Shown: positions 36,609 to 45,597, counted from the stretch's first letter. The stretch: 64,000 nucleotides of DNA from an uncultured Actinomycetes bacterium (GCA_903822425.1 CAIJOY010000047.1:47753-111752), one strand, 5' to 3'. Translations and numbers: made by a program. Notes: a model not told the origin generated them from the letters alone.

Positions 36609-37100
36609 TCACCGGTAATTCGTGAACTGTACGGCGAATTCCCACTTTGCCCCTTTGATCATGGCTATTGCATCTTGAAGATCGTCGCGGCTCTTGCTCG
36701 TTACGCGTAATTCATCTCCTTGAATTTGAGTCTTAATTGATTTCGGTCCTTCATCGCGTAATAGTTTTGCAACTTTCTTTGCATTCTCTGTAGATATACC
36801 TTCTTTCAGAGGGCAATTTATTTTGTAGATTTTTCCACTCAGCGCAGGTTCAGCCGGATCGATGTGCTTGAGGGAGACCCCGCGCTTGACCAACTTGTCT
36901 TTCAGGACATCCAAAGTGGCTTTTGCGCGCTCTTCAGTTCCAGCTTCAATTGAAATTTTTTCACCTTCGAGTTCTAACTTTGCACCGGTGTTCTTAAAAT
37001 CAAAACGAGTATCAATTTCGCGGATCGCTTGGTTAACAGCGTTATCCAGTTCCATGCGGTCGATCTTAGAAACTACATCAAAACTGCTATCTGAAGCCAT
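36609..37100 (-). CDS. yajQ: YajQ-family nucleotide-binding protein
   Basis: The 163-aa protein matches YajQ (UPF0234) over its whole length: DSSFDVVSKIDRMELDNAVNQ at the start, ISTENAKKVAKLLRDEGPKSIKTQIQGDELRVTSKSRDDLQ near the end. Two ferredoxin-like halves are expected. Some members bind cyclic di-GMP, others bind nucleotides; the role here is open. An AAGGAG site precedes the ATG at 7 nt. The gene diverges from the LacI-type regulator and is followed by the rarD-like gene in the same frame. Confidence 0.94.
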   Translation of the reverse strand: MASDSSFDVVSKIDRMELDNAVNQAIREIDTRFDFKNTGAKLELEGEKISIEAGTEERAKATLDVLKDKLVKRGVSLKHIDPAEPALSGKIYKINCPLKEGISTENAKKVAKLLRDEGPKSIKTQIQGDELRVTSKSRDDLQDAIAMIKGAKWEFAVQFTNYR

Positions 37101-37123
37101 GGGTTTACTCCTTATCTATAAGA

Positions 37124-37161
37124 CAAAGATAGCGTTTTTCGCCCTCCTTGGTCTATCTTTG
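37124..37161. promoter_or_regulatory. Inverted repeat holding divergent -10 boxes for yajQ and lacI-type genes
   Basis: CAAAGATAG (37124-37132) and CTATCTTTG (37153-37161) form 9-bp arms around 20 bp. Each arm contains TATCTT in outward orientation, placed about 25-30 nt before the start codons and upstream of the RBS of yajQ (minus) and of the regulator (plus). The dyad may therefore be simply two near-identical -10 regions, or also a regulator site. Confidence 0.4.
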
Positions 37162-37187
37162 CCTTCTCAAGAAAATACGGAGAATCA

Positions 37188-38222
37188 ATGCGAGCTTCAT
37201 CGAAAAAAACGGAAGTGGTCGCTAAACGTGCCACTATTCGAGATGTTGCAGCAAGAGCGGGCGTTTCTAAGTCTCTGGTCTCACTTGTTTTTAGTGATCC
37301 GGCAGCGGTTAGCGCTGATAAGAAGCGACGCGTGCTTAAAGCAGCAGAGGACTTGAACTTCACTCCCAATTTTTTAGCGCGATCTTTAGCAACTGGATCT
37401 GGAATCTTCGTAGGAATTCTTGTAGCAGATCTCCATAATCCACTTTTTGCCGAAATTGTAGATTTTGTGCGATTGGAACTTGAAGGTGCAGGGGAGTACG
37501 GTTTTATGACATCAGCCATGTTGCCAGGACTCGATGGAGTTCCTCGCTTAGATAGCCGCACCGTAAATGCTTTGATCGATCTCCGACCACGCAGTGTGCT
37601 GGTTGTTGGGTCCATCTCCGATTTAAGCCCACTCGATAAGATTCCTGCGGATGTCCAAATAGTGGTTGCTAGTGCAATTCCCTCAAAACTTAAGCGCGCA
37701 ATATCAGTTCGAACTGATGATTCGCAAGGAATGGCTTTGATCGTAGATCACTTAGTTGAGCGAGGACATAAAAACATTGCGCATATTGGCGGGGGCGGGG
37801 GAAAAGTTTCGCTGGGTCGCGCGAAAGCTTATGAAGATGCCATGAATGCAAACGGTTTGAAGAAGTACATTCACATCGAAGATGCAGATTTCACAGAGAA
37901 GTCTGGCTACAAAGCTGCCTTGAAAATGCTCAAAGGTTCAAAGCGCCCGACAGCGATAACTGCTGCAAATGATCTTGTGGCAATCGGCATAGAAGATGCA
38001 ATCAAAGAAATGGGCCTAAGTAATATCGCTCTTACGGGATATGACAACACCTATCTGGCGGACATTAAGACCATTTCCTTGACCTCGGTTGACCAAGATA
38101 ATGCTGAAATTGCAGCCCAAGCTGTCAAGTGGCTCACAGGAGTTGAGAGCATCAAAGCCGGTGGCCAATTTTTAGTACAACCACGATTGATTATTCGAGA
38201 TTCCTCCTCCGCTCGGTATTGA
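37188..38222 (+). CDS. LacI-family transcriptional regulator
   Basis: The 344-aa protein has an N-terminal helix-turn-helix, ATIRDVAARAGVSKSLVSLVFSD, with the hinge region NFTPNFLARSLATGSG, followed by a periplasmic-binding-protein-like effector domain (residues 65-344). GGAGAATC precedes the ATG. It is immediately upstream of, and co-directional with, the inositol-type catabolic operon, and a LacI-type palindrome sits in the 60-bp gap between them. Local repression relieved by an inositol-related compound is the simplest reading, but the effector is not readable from sequence. Confidence 0.92.
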   Translation: MRASSKKTEVVAKRATIRDVAARAGVSKSLVSLVFSDPAAVSADKKRRVLKAAEDLNFTPNFLARSLATGSGIFVGILVADLHNPLFAEIVDFVRLELEGAGEYGFMTSAMLPGLDGVPRLDSRTVNALIDLRPRSVLVVGSISDLSPLDKIPADVQIVVASAIPSKLKRAISVRTDDSQGMALIVDHLVERGHKNIAHIGGGGGKVSLGRAKAYEDAMNANGLKKYIHIEDADFTEKSGYKAALKMLKGSKRPTAITAANDLVAIGIEDAIKEMGLSNIALTGYDNTYLADIKTISLTSVDQDNAEIAAQAVKWLTGVESIKAGGQFLVQPRLIIRDSSSARY

Positions 38223-38247
38223 CTTAACTCTTTTTAAGCAATAACTT
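38219..38247 (+). promoter_or_regulatory. Promoter of the inositol-type catabolic operon
   Basis: TTGACT (38219-38224) and TAACTT (38242-38247) are separated by 17 bp, a near-consensus housekeeping promoter. The -35 overlaps the stop codon of the LacI-type gene. The predicted start, near 38253, falls inside the palindromic operator. Confidence 0.65.
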
Positions 38248-38260
38248 TGGAGCGGTCCAA
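38247..38260. promoter_or_regulatory. LacI-family operator palindrome
   Basis: TTGGAGCGGTCCAA is a 14-bp palindrome centred on CG with a single mismatched pair, the classic LacI-family operator architecture. It touches the -10 box and covers the expected transcription start, so bound repressor would block the polymerase. It is 22 nt before the aldehyde dehydrogenase ATG. Confidence 0.68.
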
Positions 38261-38282
38261 TTGAGAAGCGAGGCGAGAAAGA

Positions 38283-39731
38283 ATGCAACGCAAGCAACTC
38301 TTAATAGGCGGTCTTTGGAGAGAACCCACCAACGCAAAATTTGAGGAAATTCGATCACCTTTTGATCAACGCGTAATTGGGGAAGTATCTATCGCGGGAT
38401 TGAGTGATGTTGAAAGCGCTCTCGTCGCTGCAGAAAAAGGCGCACATTTATGGCGACGAACCCCAGCGCATAAGCGCGTAACTATTCTCTTGAAAGCTGC
38501 AGCTTTAGCAGATGAACGAGCAGAGGAAATTGCCCAAATTATTAGCGCAGAAAATGGCAAAGCCATCGGAGAAGCGCGAGGTGAGGCGAGCCGATCAGGA
38601 GAGATTATTCGTCTTGCAGCTTTTGAAGGTTCTCAACTTTATGGAAGTACATTGCCATTAGATGCAAATGTCGGCACAGGACAAGAAAAAATAGGTTTTA
38701 CCCTTCGTCAACCGGTTGGAATTGTCGTAGCTATTAGCCCATTCAATTACCCAGCTCTCTTAGTTTTGCATAAATTAGCTCCGGCCTTAGCTGCTGGCAA
38801 TGCTGTAGTTCTTAAGCCAGCTCGCACGACGCCACTTACGGCCCTGGCCCTTGCACAGTGTTTCTTAGATGCTGGATTGCCTGAAGGTGTTTTAAGTGTT
38901 CTCACTGGATCAGGAGCCGAACTCGGCGATGCATTGGTGAGTGATAAAAGAGTGCGCAAAGTTTCATTTACTGGTTCTACTGTTACCGGTGAGCACATAT
39001 CTCGAATCGCTGGGATCAAGAAACTTTCACTTGAACTAGGCGCGTCTTGCCCAGTGATTGTTTTAAAAGATGCGGACTTAGAGCTAGCAACAAATTCGAT
39101 CGCACTTGGTGGGTATGTAAATGCGGGTCAAGTATGCATTTCAGTGCAGCGTGTGATTGTTGATGAATCGATCATGGCTGATTTTCTTAATTTGCTGGCT
39201 CCCAAAGTGTCTGCAATTACTACAGGAGATCCAGGATCAGTTGATACCAAGATGGGGACTTTAATTTCCGCCAAAGAAGCCGCTCGCGTAAATGCGACTA
39301 TTCAAAAAGCGGTTGCTGATGGAGCAAAGTTATTAATGGGTGGCCAAATCGATGGCTCGATCATGCAACCTACAATTTTGACTCATGTTGATCCACGTTC
39401 ATCAATTGCGCAAGATGAACTTTTTGGACCCGCAATAGCGGTGAGCAGTGCGACATCGGTGGCACAAGCAATTGATTTAGCTAATAGCACTTCATACGGA
39501 TTAGGTTCTGGAGTTTTCACTCGCGATGTTTCTGCGGCAATTCAAGCTGCTCGAGAAATAGATTCTGGCATTATCGATATCAACTGGACGCCGCTTTGGC
39601 GGGCAGATTTAATGCCATATGGTGGATTAAAATCTAGCGGCATCGGCAAAGAGGGCGTTCGCTCTGCAGTTGAAGAAATGACCGAAGTAAAGACAGTTGT
39701 TTTACACGGCCAACCTTGGAATCCAGCATGA
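38283..39731 (+). CDS. NAD(P)-dependent aldehyde dehydrogenase (not IolA-like by motif)
   Basis: The 482-aa ALDH has the cofactor and active-site landmarks ISPFNYPALL, FTGSTVTGEHI, LELGASCPVIVLKDADL (Glu base) and GGYVNAGQVCISVQRVIV (nucleophilic Cys). The GQVCISVQR context resembles glycolaldehyde/lactaldehyde or semialdehyde dehydrogenases, whereas methylmalonate-semialdehyde dehydrogenases (IolA) usually carry GQRCMA. It is first in the operon, so it may oxidise the aldehyde released by the HpaI-type aldolase two genes downstream. The substrate is inferred from context only. Confidence 0.88.
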   Translation: MQRKQLLIGGLWREPTNAKFEEIRSPFDQRVIGEVSIAGLSDVESALVAAEKGAHLWRRTPAHKRVTILLKAAALADERAEEIAQIISAENGKAIGEARGEASRSGEIIRLAAFEGSQLYGSTLPLDANVGTGQEKIGFTLRQPVGIVVAISPFNYPALLVLHKLAPALAAGNAVVLKPARTTPLTALALAQCFLDAGLPEGVLSVLTGSGAELGDALVSDKRVRKVSFTGSTVTGEHISRIAGIKKLSLELGASCPVIVLKDADLELATNSIALGGYVNAGQVCISVQRVIVDESIMADFLNLLAPKVSAITTGDPGSVDTKMGTLISAKEAARVNATIQKAVADGAKLLMGGQIDGSIMQPTILTHVDPRSSIAQDELFGPAIAVSSATSVAQAIDLANSTSYGLGSGVFTRDVSAAIQAAREIDSGIIDINWTPLWRADLMPYGGLKSSGIGKEGVRSAVEEMTEVKTVVLHGQPWNPA

Positions 39732-39756
39732 AGATCACACGAGTGAGGGAAAAAAT

Positions 39757-41721
39757 ATGACCACACCCAACTACGGACCAACAATTCGACTAACTGTTGC
39801 TCAAGCAGTTATTAAATATATTTCAGTCCAATATTCAGTGGCCGATGGAGTCAGACAAAGATTTATTCCCGGCGCACTCGGCATATTTGGTCATGGCAAC
39901 CTTGCCGGCTTAGGTCAAGCGCTAGACCAATACAGTGATGAACTTCCATTTATTCAAGGCAGAAATGAACAATCGCTCACTCATGCTGCTATTGCATTTG
40001 CAAAAGCTAATCGCCGCCATCGCGCGCTAGCAGTCACAGCTTCAATCGGACCAGGCGCCCTTAACATGATTACAGCTGCTGGACTTGCAACAGTTAATAA
40101 ACTTCCAGTTTTATTACTACCAGGTGATTCTTACGCAACGCGTCGACAAGGCCCAGTTTTACAACAGCTAGAAAATCCAACTGCACCAGATATCTCAGTT
40201 AACGATGCCTTCAGACCTATCGCTCGCTTCTTTGATCGCATCACTCGCCCTGAACAACTTCTCACCTCACTTCCTTTGGCATTTAGAGTTCTTACAAATC
40301 CGGTTGAAACGGGTGCGGTAGTTATCGCTTTACCTCAAGATATTCAATCTCACGCTTTTGATTTTCCGGTTTCATTTTTTGAAGAACATGATTGGAAAAT
40401 TCGTCGTGCTCTTCCTGATCCAGTAGAGATTTCCGAGATTGCTGCAATTCTTGCTGGTGCCACACAACCAATCATCATCGCTGGTGGAGGAATTAACTAT
40501 TCCGATGCAGGTAAAGAACTCGAAGCAATTGGTGAAGCGACGGGGATTCCGATCTGTGAAACCTTTGCCGGTAAAGGCGCTGTCCAGATTAAGGCTCCAT
40601 GGCAAGTAGGCGGAATTGGCCTAGAAGGCAGCCCGGCTACTAATAAATTAGCAATGAAGGCAGATGTTGTATTACATATTGGCACCCGCCTTACAGATTT
40701 TGCCACCGCATCTCAGTCAATATTTAATAATCCAAAAGTGCAGTTTGTGTCCATCAACATCTCTGAATTTGATGCGATCAAGCAAGGCGCTCACGCTGTC
40801 ATAGGTGATGCAAAGTTATCTTTGAAAGCGTTGTTGCCTGCACTAAAAGGTTACAAAGTTCCTGCGGCGTGGAGCGCTGAAGTAGCTAGCCTGAATAGCG
40901 CTTGGGAGATCGAGCGCATCGATGCGACAAACCCTGACAAGTTATTTGATAAAGCCACTCTTCCTGATTCTCCAATCACTGATGCGATTTTGACACAAGG
41001 GCAGTTGCTCGGAGTGTTGCAAGAGCATGCACGCCCCGGTGACATCATCATTGCTGCAGCGGGTGGCGCCCCCGGCGATGTCCAGAAAGTTTGGGATGCT
41101 ACCGGCGGACGCACAGCGCATCTCGAATTTGGTTTTTCGTGCATGGGATACGAAGTGCCCGCAGCAATTGGCGTGCGCCTTGCTCATCCAAATCCAGCCA
41201 ACCGTGTCACAACTTTCATCGGTGATGGAACCTTCGTAATGGCTCCAACCGAACTTGTTACCGCTGCTCAAGAAGGACTTCCTCTGACAATTGTCATTTC
41301 AGAAAATCATGGGTACCAAGTGATTCGTCGTCTACAGATGTGGCGCACTGGTAAGAGTTTTGGAAATGAATTCCGCTATCGCACTGCTGGTCCACTCTTT
41401 ACCGAGGACGCTGTCGTAGATGGGAAGACATCAAAACTTGAGGGAGATTATCTCAAGATTGATCTTGTTCAGATGGCAAGCGGTATGGGAGCCAAGGCAT
41501 ACCGTGCTCTTAGTGCAGATGATTTCCGCAAGGTGCTTAATCAAACTCGCGACGAACACGGACCAGTTGTAATTGTTGTTCCTACGGTTCAGCACGCACT
41601 ATTACCGGCATCTGGAGTTTGGTGGGATGTAGCACCTGCTGAAGTTTCAACACAGAGTTGGATTGCTCCACTTCGCAAGGATTACGAAGATGGCTTGGGC
41701 ACTCAAAGGTGGCACGGATGA
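39757..41721 (+). CDS. iolD: 3D-(3,5/4)-trihydroxycyclohexane-1,2-dione hydrolase (IolD)
   Basis: IolD is a thiamine-diphosphate enzyme that opens the cyclic dione of inositol catabolism to 5-deoxyglucuronate. The 654-aa protein aligns by eye along its length: TIRLTVAQAVIKYISVQYS, FGHGNLAGLGQAL, the activating Glu in IQGRNEQSLTHAAIAFAK, VTASIGPGALNMITAAG, and the ThDP/Mg motif FIGDGTFVMAPTELVTAAQE with NHGYQVIRRLQ. The track start (39697) lies in the ALDH gene; ATG 39757 has GAGGG upstream. The next gene overlaps its stop (ATGA). Confidence 0.93.
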   Translation: MTTPNYGPTIRLTVAQAVIKYISVQYSVADGVRQRFIPGALGIFGHGNLAGLGQALDQYSDELPFIQGRNEQSLTHAAIAFAKANRRHRALAVTASIGPGALNMITAAGLATVNKLPVLLLPGDSYATRRQGPVLQQLENPTAPDISVNDAFRPIARFFDRITRPEQLLTSLPLAFRVLTNPVETGAVVIALPQDIQSHAFDFPVSFFEEHDWKIRRALPDPVEISEIAAILAGATQPIIIAGGGINYSDAGKELEAIGEATGIPICETFAGKGAVQIKAPWQVGGIGLEGSPATNKLAMKADVVLHIGTRLTDFATASQSIFNNPKVQFVSINISEFDAIKQGAHAVIGDAKLSLKALLPALKGYKVPAAWSAEVASLNSAWEIERIDATNPDKLFDKATLPDSPITDAILTQGQLLGVLQEHARPGDIIIAAAGGAPGDVQKVWDATGGRTAHLEFGFSCMGYEVPAAIGVRLAHPNPANRVTTFIGDGTFVMAPTELVTAAQEGLPLTIVISENHGYQVIRRLQMWRTGKSFGNEFRYRTAGPLFTEDAVVDGKTSKLEGDYLKIDLVQMASGMGAKAYRALSADDFRKVLNQTRDEHGPVVIVVPTVQHALLPASGVWWDVAPAEVSTQSWIAPLRKDYEDGLGTQRWHG

Positions 41722-42506
41722 GTTCGCGCTCACCGCTAGATCAAGGCGTGCTACGCGCCCGAATTAATGCCCATGAATTTAGCATGGGCATCTTCGTAGG
41801 TTTGAACGCACCCATGAGCGCTGAAATTGCTGCGCTAAATGGTGTTGATTGGGTACTTCTCGATCTCGAGCACGGCGGTGGAGGAGAAGATCAAGTAGGA
41901 CCAACCGTTGTTGCAGCAGGTGCTTATGGTGTTCCAACACTTGTACGCGTTGAATCTGCAGCACGAATTCGTATTGGGCGAGCACTTGATGCAGGCGCTG
42001 CAGGAATAATGATTCCTCGCCTCGAATCACCCAGTGAAATTCAAGAAAGTATTAAGCACTTGAGCTATCCGCCTCTTGGTGATCGTGGTGTTGCGACATA
42101 TAACCGTTCTGCCCAGTGGGGAAAGAATGCTGCCGCCCTGACCGCACCACGCACGTGTGTTGGCATAGTGCAAATTGAATCAGCGAAGGCCCTTGGGAGT
42201 ATTGATGAAATTGCTGCTATAGATGGTGTTGATGTTTTATTTATCGGGCCACTGGATTTAAGTTTTGATCTTGGAGTTCCACGCGATTTCAAGAACCCCA
42301 AATTTATCGAAGCTACCGAAAAAGTAGTGAATGCGGCAAAGAAGGCAGGAAAGGTTGCCGGTATTTTGGCACTGGATGCTGCTGGTGCTATCGATTATCG
42401 AAACCGCGGATTTAATTTTGTCGCGGTGGGATCTGATTCCACACTCTTAGCTAGTGCAGTAAATGCTCAAATGACCGAAGTACGCACACAAACGACGAAT
42501 AAATAA
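41718..42506 (+). CDS. HpcH/HpaI-family class II aldolase
   Basis: The 262-aa TIM-barrel protein has the HpaI-family landmarks WVLLDLEHGGGG (catalytic His), TLVRVESAARIRIGRALDAGAAGIMIPRLES, GIVQIESAKAL (metal Glu) and FIGPLDLSFDLGVP (metal Asp). HpaI enzymes cleave 4-hydroxy-2-oxo acids to pyruvate plus an aldehyde. In a standard inositol operon this step is done by IolJ on a phosphorylated sugar acid, so this aldolase points to a different lower pathway. ATG 41718 overlaps the iolD stop; the track start is too long. Confidence 0.88.
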   Translation: MSSRSPLDQGVLRARINAHEFSMGIFVGLNAPMSAEIAALNGVDWVLLDLEHGGGGEDQVGPTVVAAGAYGVPTLVRVESAARIRIGRALDAGAAGIMIPRLESPSEIQESIKHLSYPPLGDRGVATYNRSAQWGKNAAALTAPRTCVGIVQIESAKALGSIDEIAAIDGVDVLFIGPLDLSFDLGVPRDFKNPKFIEATEKVVNAAKKAGKVAGILALDAAGAIDYRNRGFNFVAVGSDSTLLASAVNAQMTEVRTQTTNK

Positions 42507-42516
42507 TAGGAGAACA

Positions 42517-43740
42517 GTGTCTACCTCAGAAAATACGAAGAAGCACGTCATTGGAGTGGGACTTATCAGCGTTGGCTGGATGGGCAAAGTCCATACCAAG
42601 GCCTATCAAGCTCTCCCTGTTGTTTATCCTGAGCTAGGTATCAGCGCACGTCTGATCATTGCTGCAGATACTTCACAAGAACGTGCCGACTACGCCGTCA
42701 ACGTTTTAGGATATGAGAAATCAACTTTGGATTACAAGGACGTTCTTGCTCATCCAGATGTTGATGTGGTTTCCATCTGTGCACCAAACTTCTTACACGC
42801 AGAGATTGCTATTGCTGCAGCTAAGGCAGGTAAAGCTTTTTGGTTAGAAAAACCTGCAGGACGCAACGCACAAGAAACTGAGAGTATCGAGACTGCCGCG
42901 AACGCCGCTGGCATTATCACCTCAATTGGTTTTAACTATCGCAATGCTCCTGCAGTTGAATATGCCAAGAAGATCATTGCCGAGGGGGCCATAGGCCGCA
43001 TTACCAACGTCCGCGGCACTTTCTTCGCTGATTATTCAGCAGATCCCCGCGGAGCACTTTCCTGGCGCTTCATCCGCAAACTTGCAGGAAGTGGAGTACT
43101 CGGTGACTTAATGGGTCACCTTGCAGATTTGATGCACTATGTCGTAGGGCCCATTGATGAAGTCTGTGGAGTTACAAAAACAATCCATACGCAACGGCCT
43201 GAATTGCCGATGGGCACGGGTACTCACTTTGCAATCATTGAAGGTGGAGATATGAAGCCTGTCGAGAATGAAGATTACGGTGCCATGTTGGTTCACTTTG
43301 CAGATAATGCAGTGGCTGCCGGTGCTCTTGGAACGTTAGAAGCCTCTCGCGTTGCAGTAGGCCCACGTGCCCGCTATACCTTTGAAATCTACGGAACTGA
43401 TGGTTCGGTTAAATGGAATTTCGAACGCATGAATGAACTAGAACTCGCAGTTGGAATCAGTGGTGACAAAGTTGGTTACCAGACAATCATGGCTGCGCCT
43501 GGTTTTGGGGATTTCTCTCACTTTCAACCTGGCGCTGGAACAGGAATGAGCTATGACGATCTCAAGATCATCGAAGCAAAGAAATTCTTGATTTCTTATA
43601 TTGGGGGAGTGAGCGAGAATTCAAACATTCATGATGCTGTTGCGGCTGCTCGCGTAGTTTCGGCAGTTGAAGAATCTGCCTCAAGCAAGAAGTGGATTCC
43701 AATTAAACAATCTGTTGGAACAACAGCAGCGATTCGATAA
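42517..43740 (+). CDS. Gfo/Idh/MocA-family dehydrogenase (inositol-type), first copy
   Basis: The 407-aa NAD(P)-dependent dehydrogenase starts at GTG behind GGAGAACA. The Rossmann motif is GVGLISVGWMGKVHTKAY, the conserved catalytic Lys lies in FWLEKPAGRN, and the substrate domain contains GSGVLGDLMGHLADLMHYVVG. The family oxidises inositols, inososes and related polyols. A second, shorter member closes the operon, so the two probably act on different isomers or steps. The substrate is unassigned. Confidence 0.88.
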   Translation: MSTSENTKKHVIGVGLISVGWMGKVHTKAYQALPVVYPELGISARLIIAADTSQERADYAVNVLGYEKSTLDYKDVLAHPDVDVVSICAPNFLHAEIAIAAAKAGKAFWLEKPAGRNAQETESIETAANAAGIITSIGFNYRNAPAVEYAKKIIAEGAIGRITNVRGTFFADYSADPRGALSWRFIRKLAGSGVLGDLMGHLADLMHYVVGPIDEVCGVTKTIHTQRPELPMGTGTHFAIIEGGDMKPVENEDYGAMLVHFADNAVAAGALGTLEASRVAVGPRARYTFEIYGTDGSVKWNFERMNELELAVGISGDKVGYQTIMAAPGFGDFSHFQPGAGTGMSYDDLKIIEAKKFLISYIGGVSENSNIHDAVAAARVVSAVEESASSKKWIPIKQSVGTTAAIR

Positions 43741-43750
43741 AGGTCCTCCA

Positions 43751-44698
43751 TTGGCACAAGAAATGACAGTTCTAGCACTTGGTGCTGTTGATGCTGCCAT
43801 CGTTTCTCCAATTCTTGGACCAGACGTTCGTTATGTTGAAAATCCCACTGCCGATGATTACAAGAAAGCCGTTGGAGTTATCGCGCGTGCGGCGGCGGTT
43901 GTAGATCGCTCGCTGATTGATTCGATGCCAAATTTAAAAGTAATTGCGAGAACCGGGGTCGGTACCGAGCTCGTGGATCTAGTTGCTGCAAGTGAACGTG
44001 GAATACCTGTTGTAGTTACGCCAGGTGCGAACTCGCGAGCCGTAGCCGAAGGCACCCTGGCCCATATTTTGCACTTGGTGAAAAGACTTGGCCCACTGAC
44101 TTCACTTGTTCAATCCGAACGCTGGAATGAACGTACAAAATATCCTGTAGGTGATCTATTTGGCCAAACCGTGGGAATCGTTGGCCTCGGCCGTATTGGC
44201 ACCCTCCTTGCTGATTATTGCTCGGCTTTAGGAATGCAAGTCCTCGCTTTTGATCCTTACGCACAGGTACCGCCTGCTATGAAAGTACAAGATGTCAATG
44301 AACTTTTCAAAAATTCAGATGTAATTTCCCTCCACCTGCCCCTGACGCCTCAAACCGAACACTTAATTAATCACAGTGCAATTAATTCGATGCGTGATGG
44401 TGTCATCATTGTTAACTGCGGCCGTGGTGCTTTGATCGATCTGGATGCAGCGCTTGTGGGGCTGCAAAGCGGAAAGATTGGTGGATTAGGTTTGGATGTC
44501 TTTGATCCAGAACCACCTCAACGTCACGAAATTTTTCTTCATGAAAATGTTGTCCTAACTCCCCATGTCATGGGACTCAGTATCCAATCAACACAAACAA
44601 CTTTCATCGATGCTGCTCAAGGAGTGGCAGATGTATTGCAAGGCAGAACACCAAAGGCAATTGCCAATCCAACACAGGAAACAGGGAGAAATACATGA
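43751..44698 (+). CDS. D-isomer-specific 2-hydroxyacid dehydrogenase
   Basis: This is a phosphoglycerate-dehydrogenase-type enzyme with NAD motif VGIVGLGRIGTLLADYCSALG, the catalytic Arg region IIVNCGRGALIDLDAAL, the Glu region GLGLDVFDPEPP and the catalytic His in LTPHVMGLS. No ACT domain follows, so it is a catabolic or general form, not a regulated SerA. The track start (43667) lies inside the previous gene; TTG 43751 has AAGG seven nt upstream, and ATG 43763 is an alternative. The start overlaps nothing; the end overlaps iolE by 4 bp. Its 2-hydroxy/2-oxo acid substrate may feed the HpaI-type aldolase. Confidence 0.85.
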   Translation: MAQEMTVLALGAVDAAIVSPILGPDVRYVENPTADDYKKAVGVIARAAAVVDRSLIDSMPNLKVIARTGVGTELVDLVAASERGIPVVVTPGANSRAVAEGTLAHILHLVKRLGPLTSLVQSERWNERTKYPVGDLFGQTVGIVGLGRIGTLLADYCSALGMQVLAFDPYAQVPPAMKVQDVNELFKNSDVISLHLPLTPQTEHLINHSAINSMRDGVIIVNCGRGALIDLDAALVGLQSGKIGGLGLDVFDPEPPQRHEIFLHENVVLTPHVMGLSIQSTQTTFIDAAQGVADVLQGRTPKAIANPTQETGRNT

Positions 44699-45597
44699 GC
44701 GCCAAGAAAGCAAAAATCGCAGCAGCACCAATTTCATGGGGAGTGTGTGAAGTTCCTGGATGGGGATTGCAGATGGAACCGAGCCGTGTTTTAAAAGAGA
44801 TGAGTGACTTAGGTTTTGGAGCAACTGAATTTGGCCCAGAAGGTTTTCTCCCTATGGATCCTGCTCTTAAGGCATCGATTCTAAAAGAGCACGGCATGAG
44901 CGCTGTTGGAGGTTTCGTACCAGTCATTTTGCATAAAGGCGATCACGATCCACTTCCAGGGATAGTTGAAGAGCTAAAGGGATATGAAGCAGCAGGTGCT
45001 GAAGTTCTTGTCCTTGCAGCAGGCACGGGCATCGATGGTTATGACGCTAAACGTCCCGTCCTGACTGATGCAGAATGGAATATTGTCTTTACAAATCTTG
45101 ATCGAATTCGTGATTACGCAGCCACAAAATCAGTTAAAGCAGTTCTACATCCCCATGTCGGAACAATGGTGGAAACTGAAGATGACATCATGCGCGTATT
45201 ACATGGTTCTGCAATTCCATTCTGCCTAGACACTGGCCACATGCTCATTGGCGGAACTGATCCTGTTGCTTTTGCACAAAAGTATTCAGATCGCGTTGCC
45301 CATAGCCACTTGAAAGATGTTGATCTTTCTTGGGCTAAAAAAGTCCAATCTGGCGAGCTAACTTACTATCAAGCAGTCACCAAAGGCATGTACCGCCCTC
45401 TTGGTCAAGGAGATCTAGATGTGCGCGGAATTGTGCGCAGTTTGCTCTCTGCAGGGTATGACGGTTGGTTCACACTTGAACAAGACAATGTTGTTGCCGA
45501 AGCTCCTGCAATTGGGCAAGGTCCGATGTTGGATGCGAAAGCCAGCGTTGCCTTCTTGCAAGGTGTGCTCGATGAGTTCTATGCCGAACAGCGCTAA
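44695..45597 (+). CDS. iolE: Inosose dehydratase / sugar isomerase-epimerase family (IolE-like)
   Basis: The 300-aa TIM-barrel protein begins AAAPISWGVCEVPGWG, the IolE/MocC-type N-terminus. Metal-binding and active-site stretches include AVLHPHVGTMVETEDDI, FCLDTGHMLIGG, VAHSHLKDVD and YRPLGQGDLDVRGIV. IolE dehydrates scyllo-inosose to the dione used by IolD, encoded three genes upstream. A xylose-isomerase-like epimerase activity cannot be excluded by sequence alone, but IolD in the operon supports the IolE call. The ATG overlaps the previous stop (ATGA). Confidence 0.87.
   Translation: MSAKKAKIAAAPISWGVCEVPGWGLQMEPSRVLKEMSDLGFGATEFGPEGFLPMDPALKASILKEHGMSAVGGFVPVILHKGDHDPLPGIVEELKGYEAAGAEVLVLAAGTGIDGYDAKRPVLTDAEWNIVFTNLDRIRDYAATKSVKAVLHPHVGTMVETEDDIMRVLHGSAIPFCLDTGHMLIGGTDPVAFAQKYSDRVAHSHLKDVDLSWAKKVQSGELTYYQAVTKGMYRPLGQGDLDVRGIVRSLLSAGYDGWFTLEQDNVVAEAPAIGQGPMLDAKASVAFLQGVLDEFYAEQR

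Noticed and set aside
38283-39731. Calling the ALDH IolA (malonate/methylmalonate-semialdehyde dehydrogenase)
   Set aside because: The active-site Cys context GQVCISVQR differs from the GQRCMA usual in IolA; only the family call is safe.
39542-39784. 80-aa minus-strand ORF across the ALDH-iolD junction
   Set aside because: It is a shadow of two well-supported genes, and its translation has no family features.
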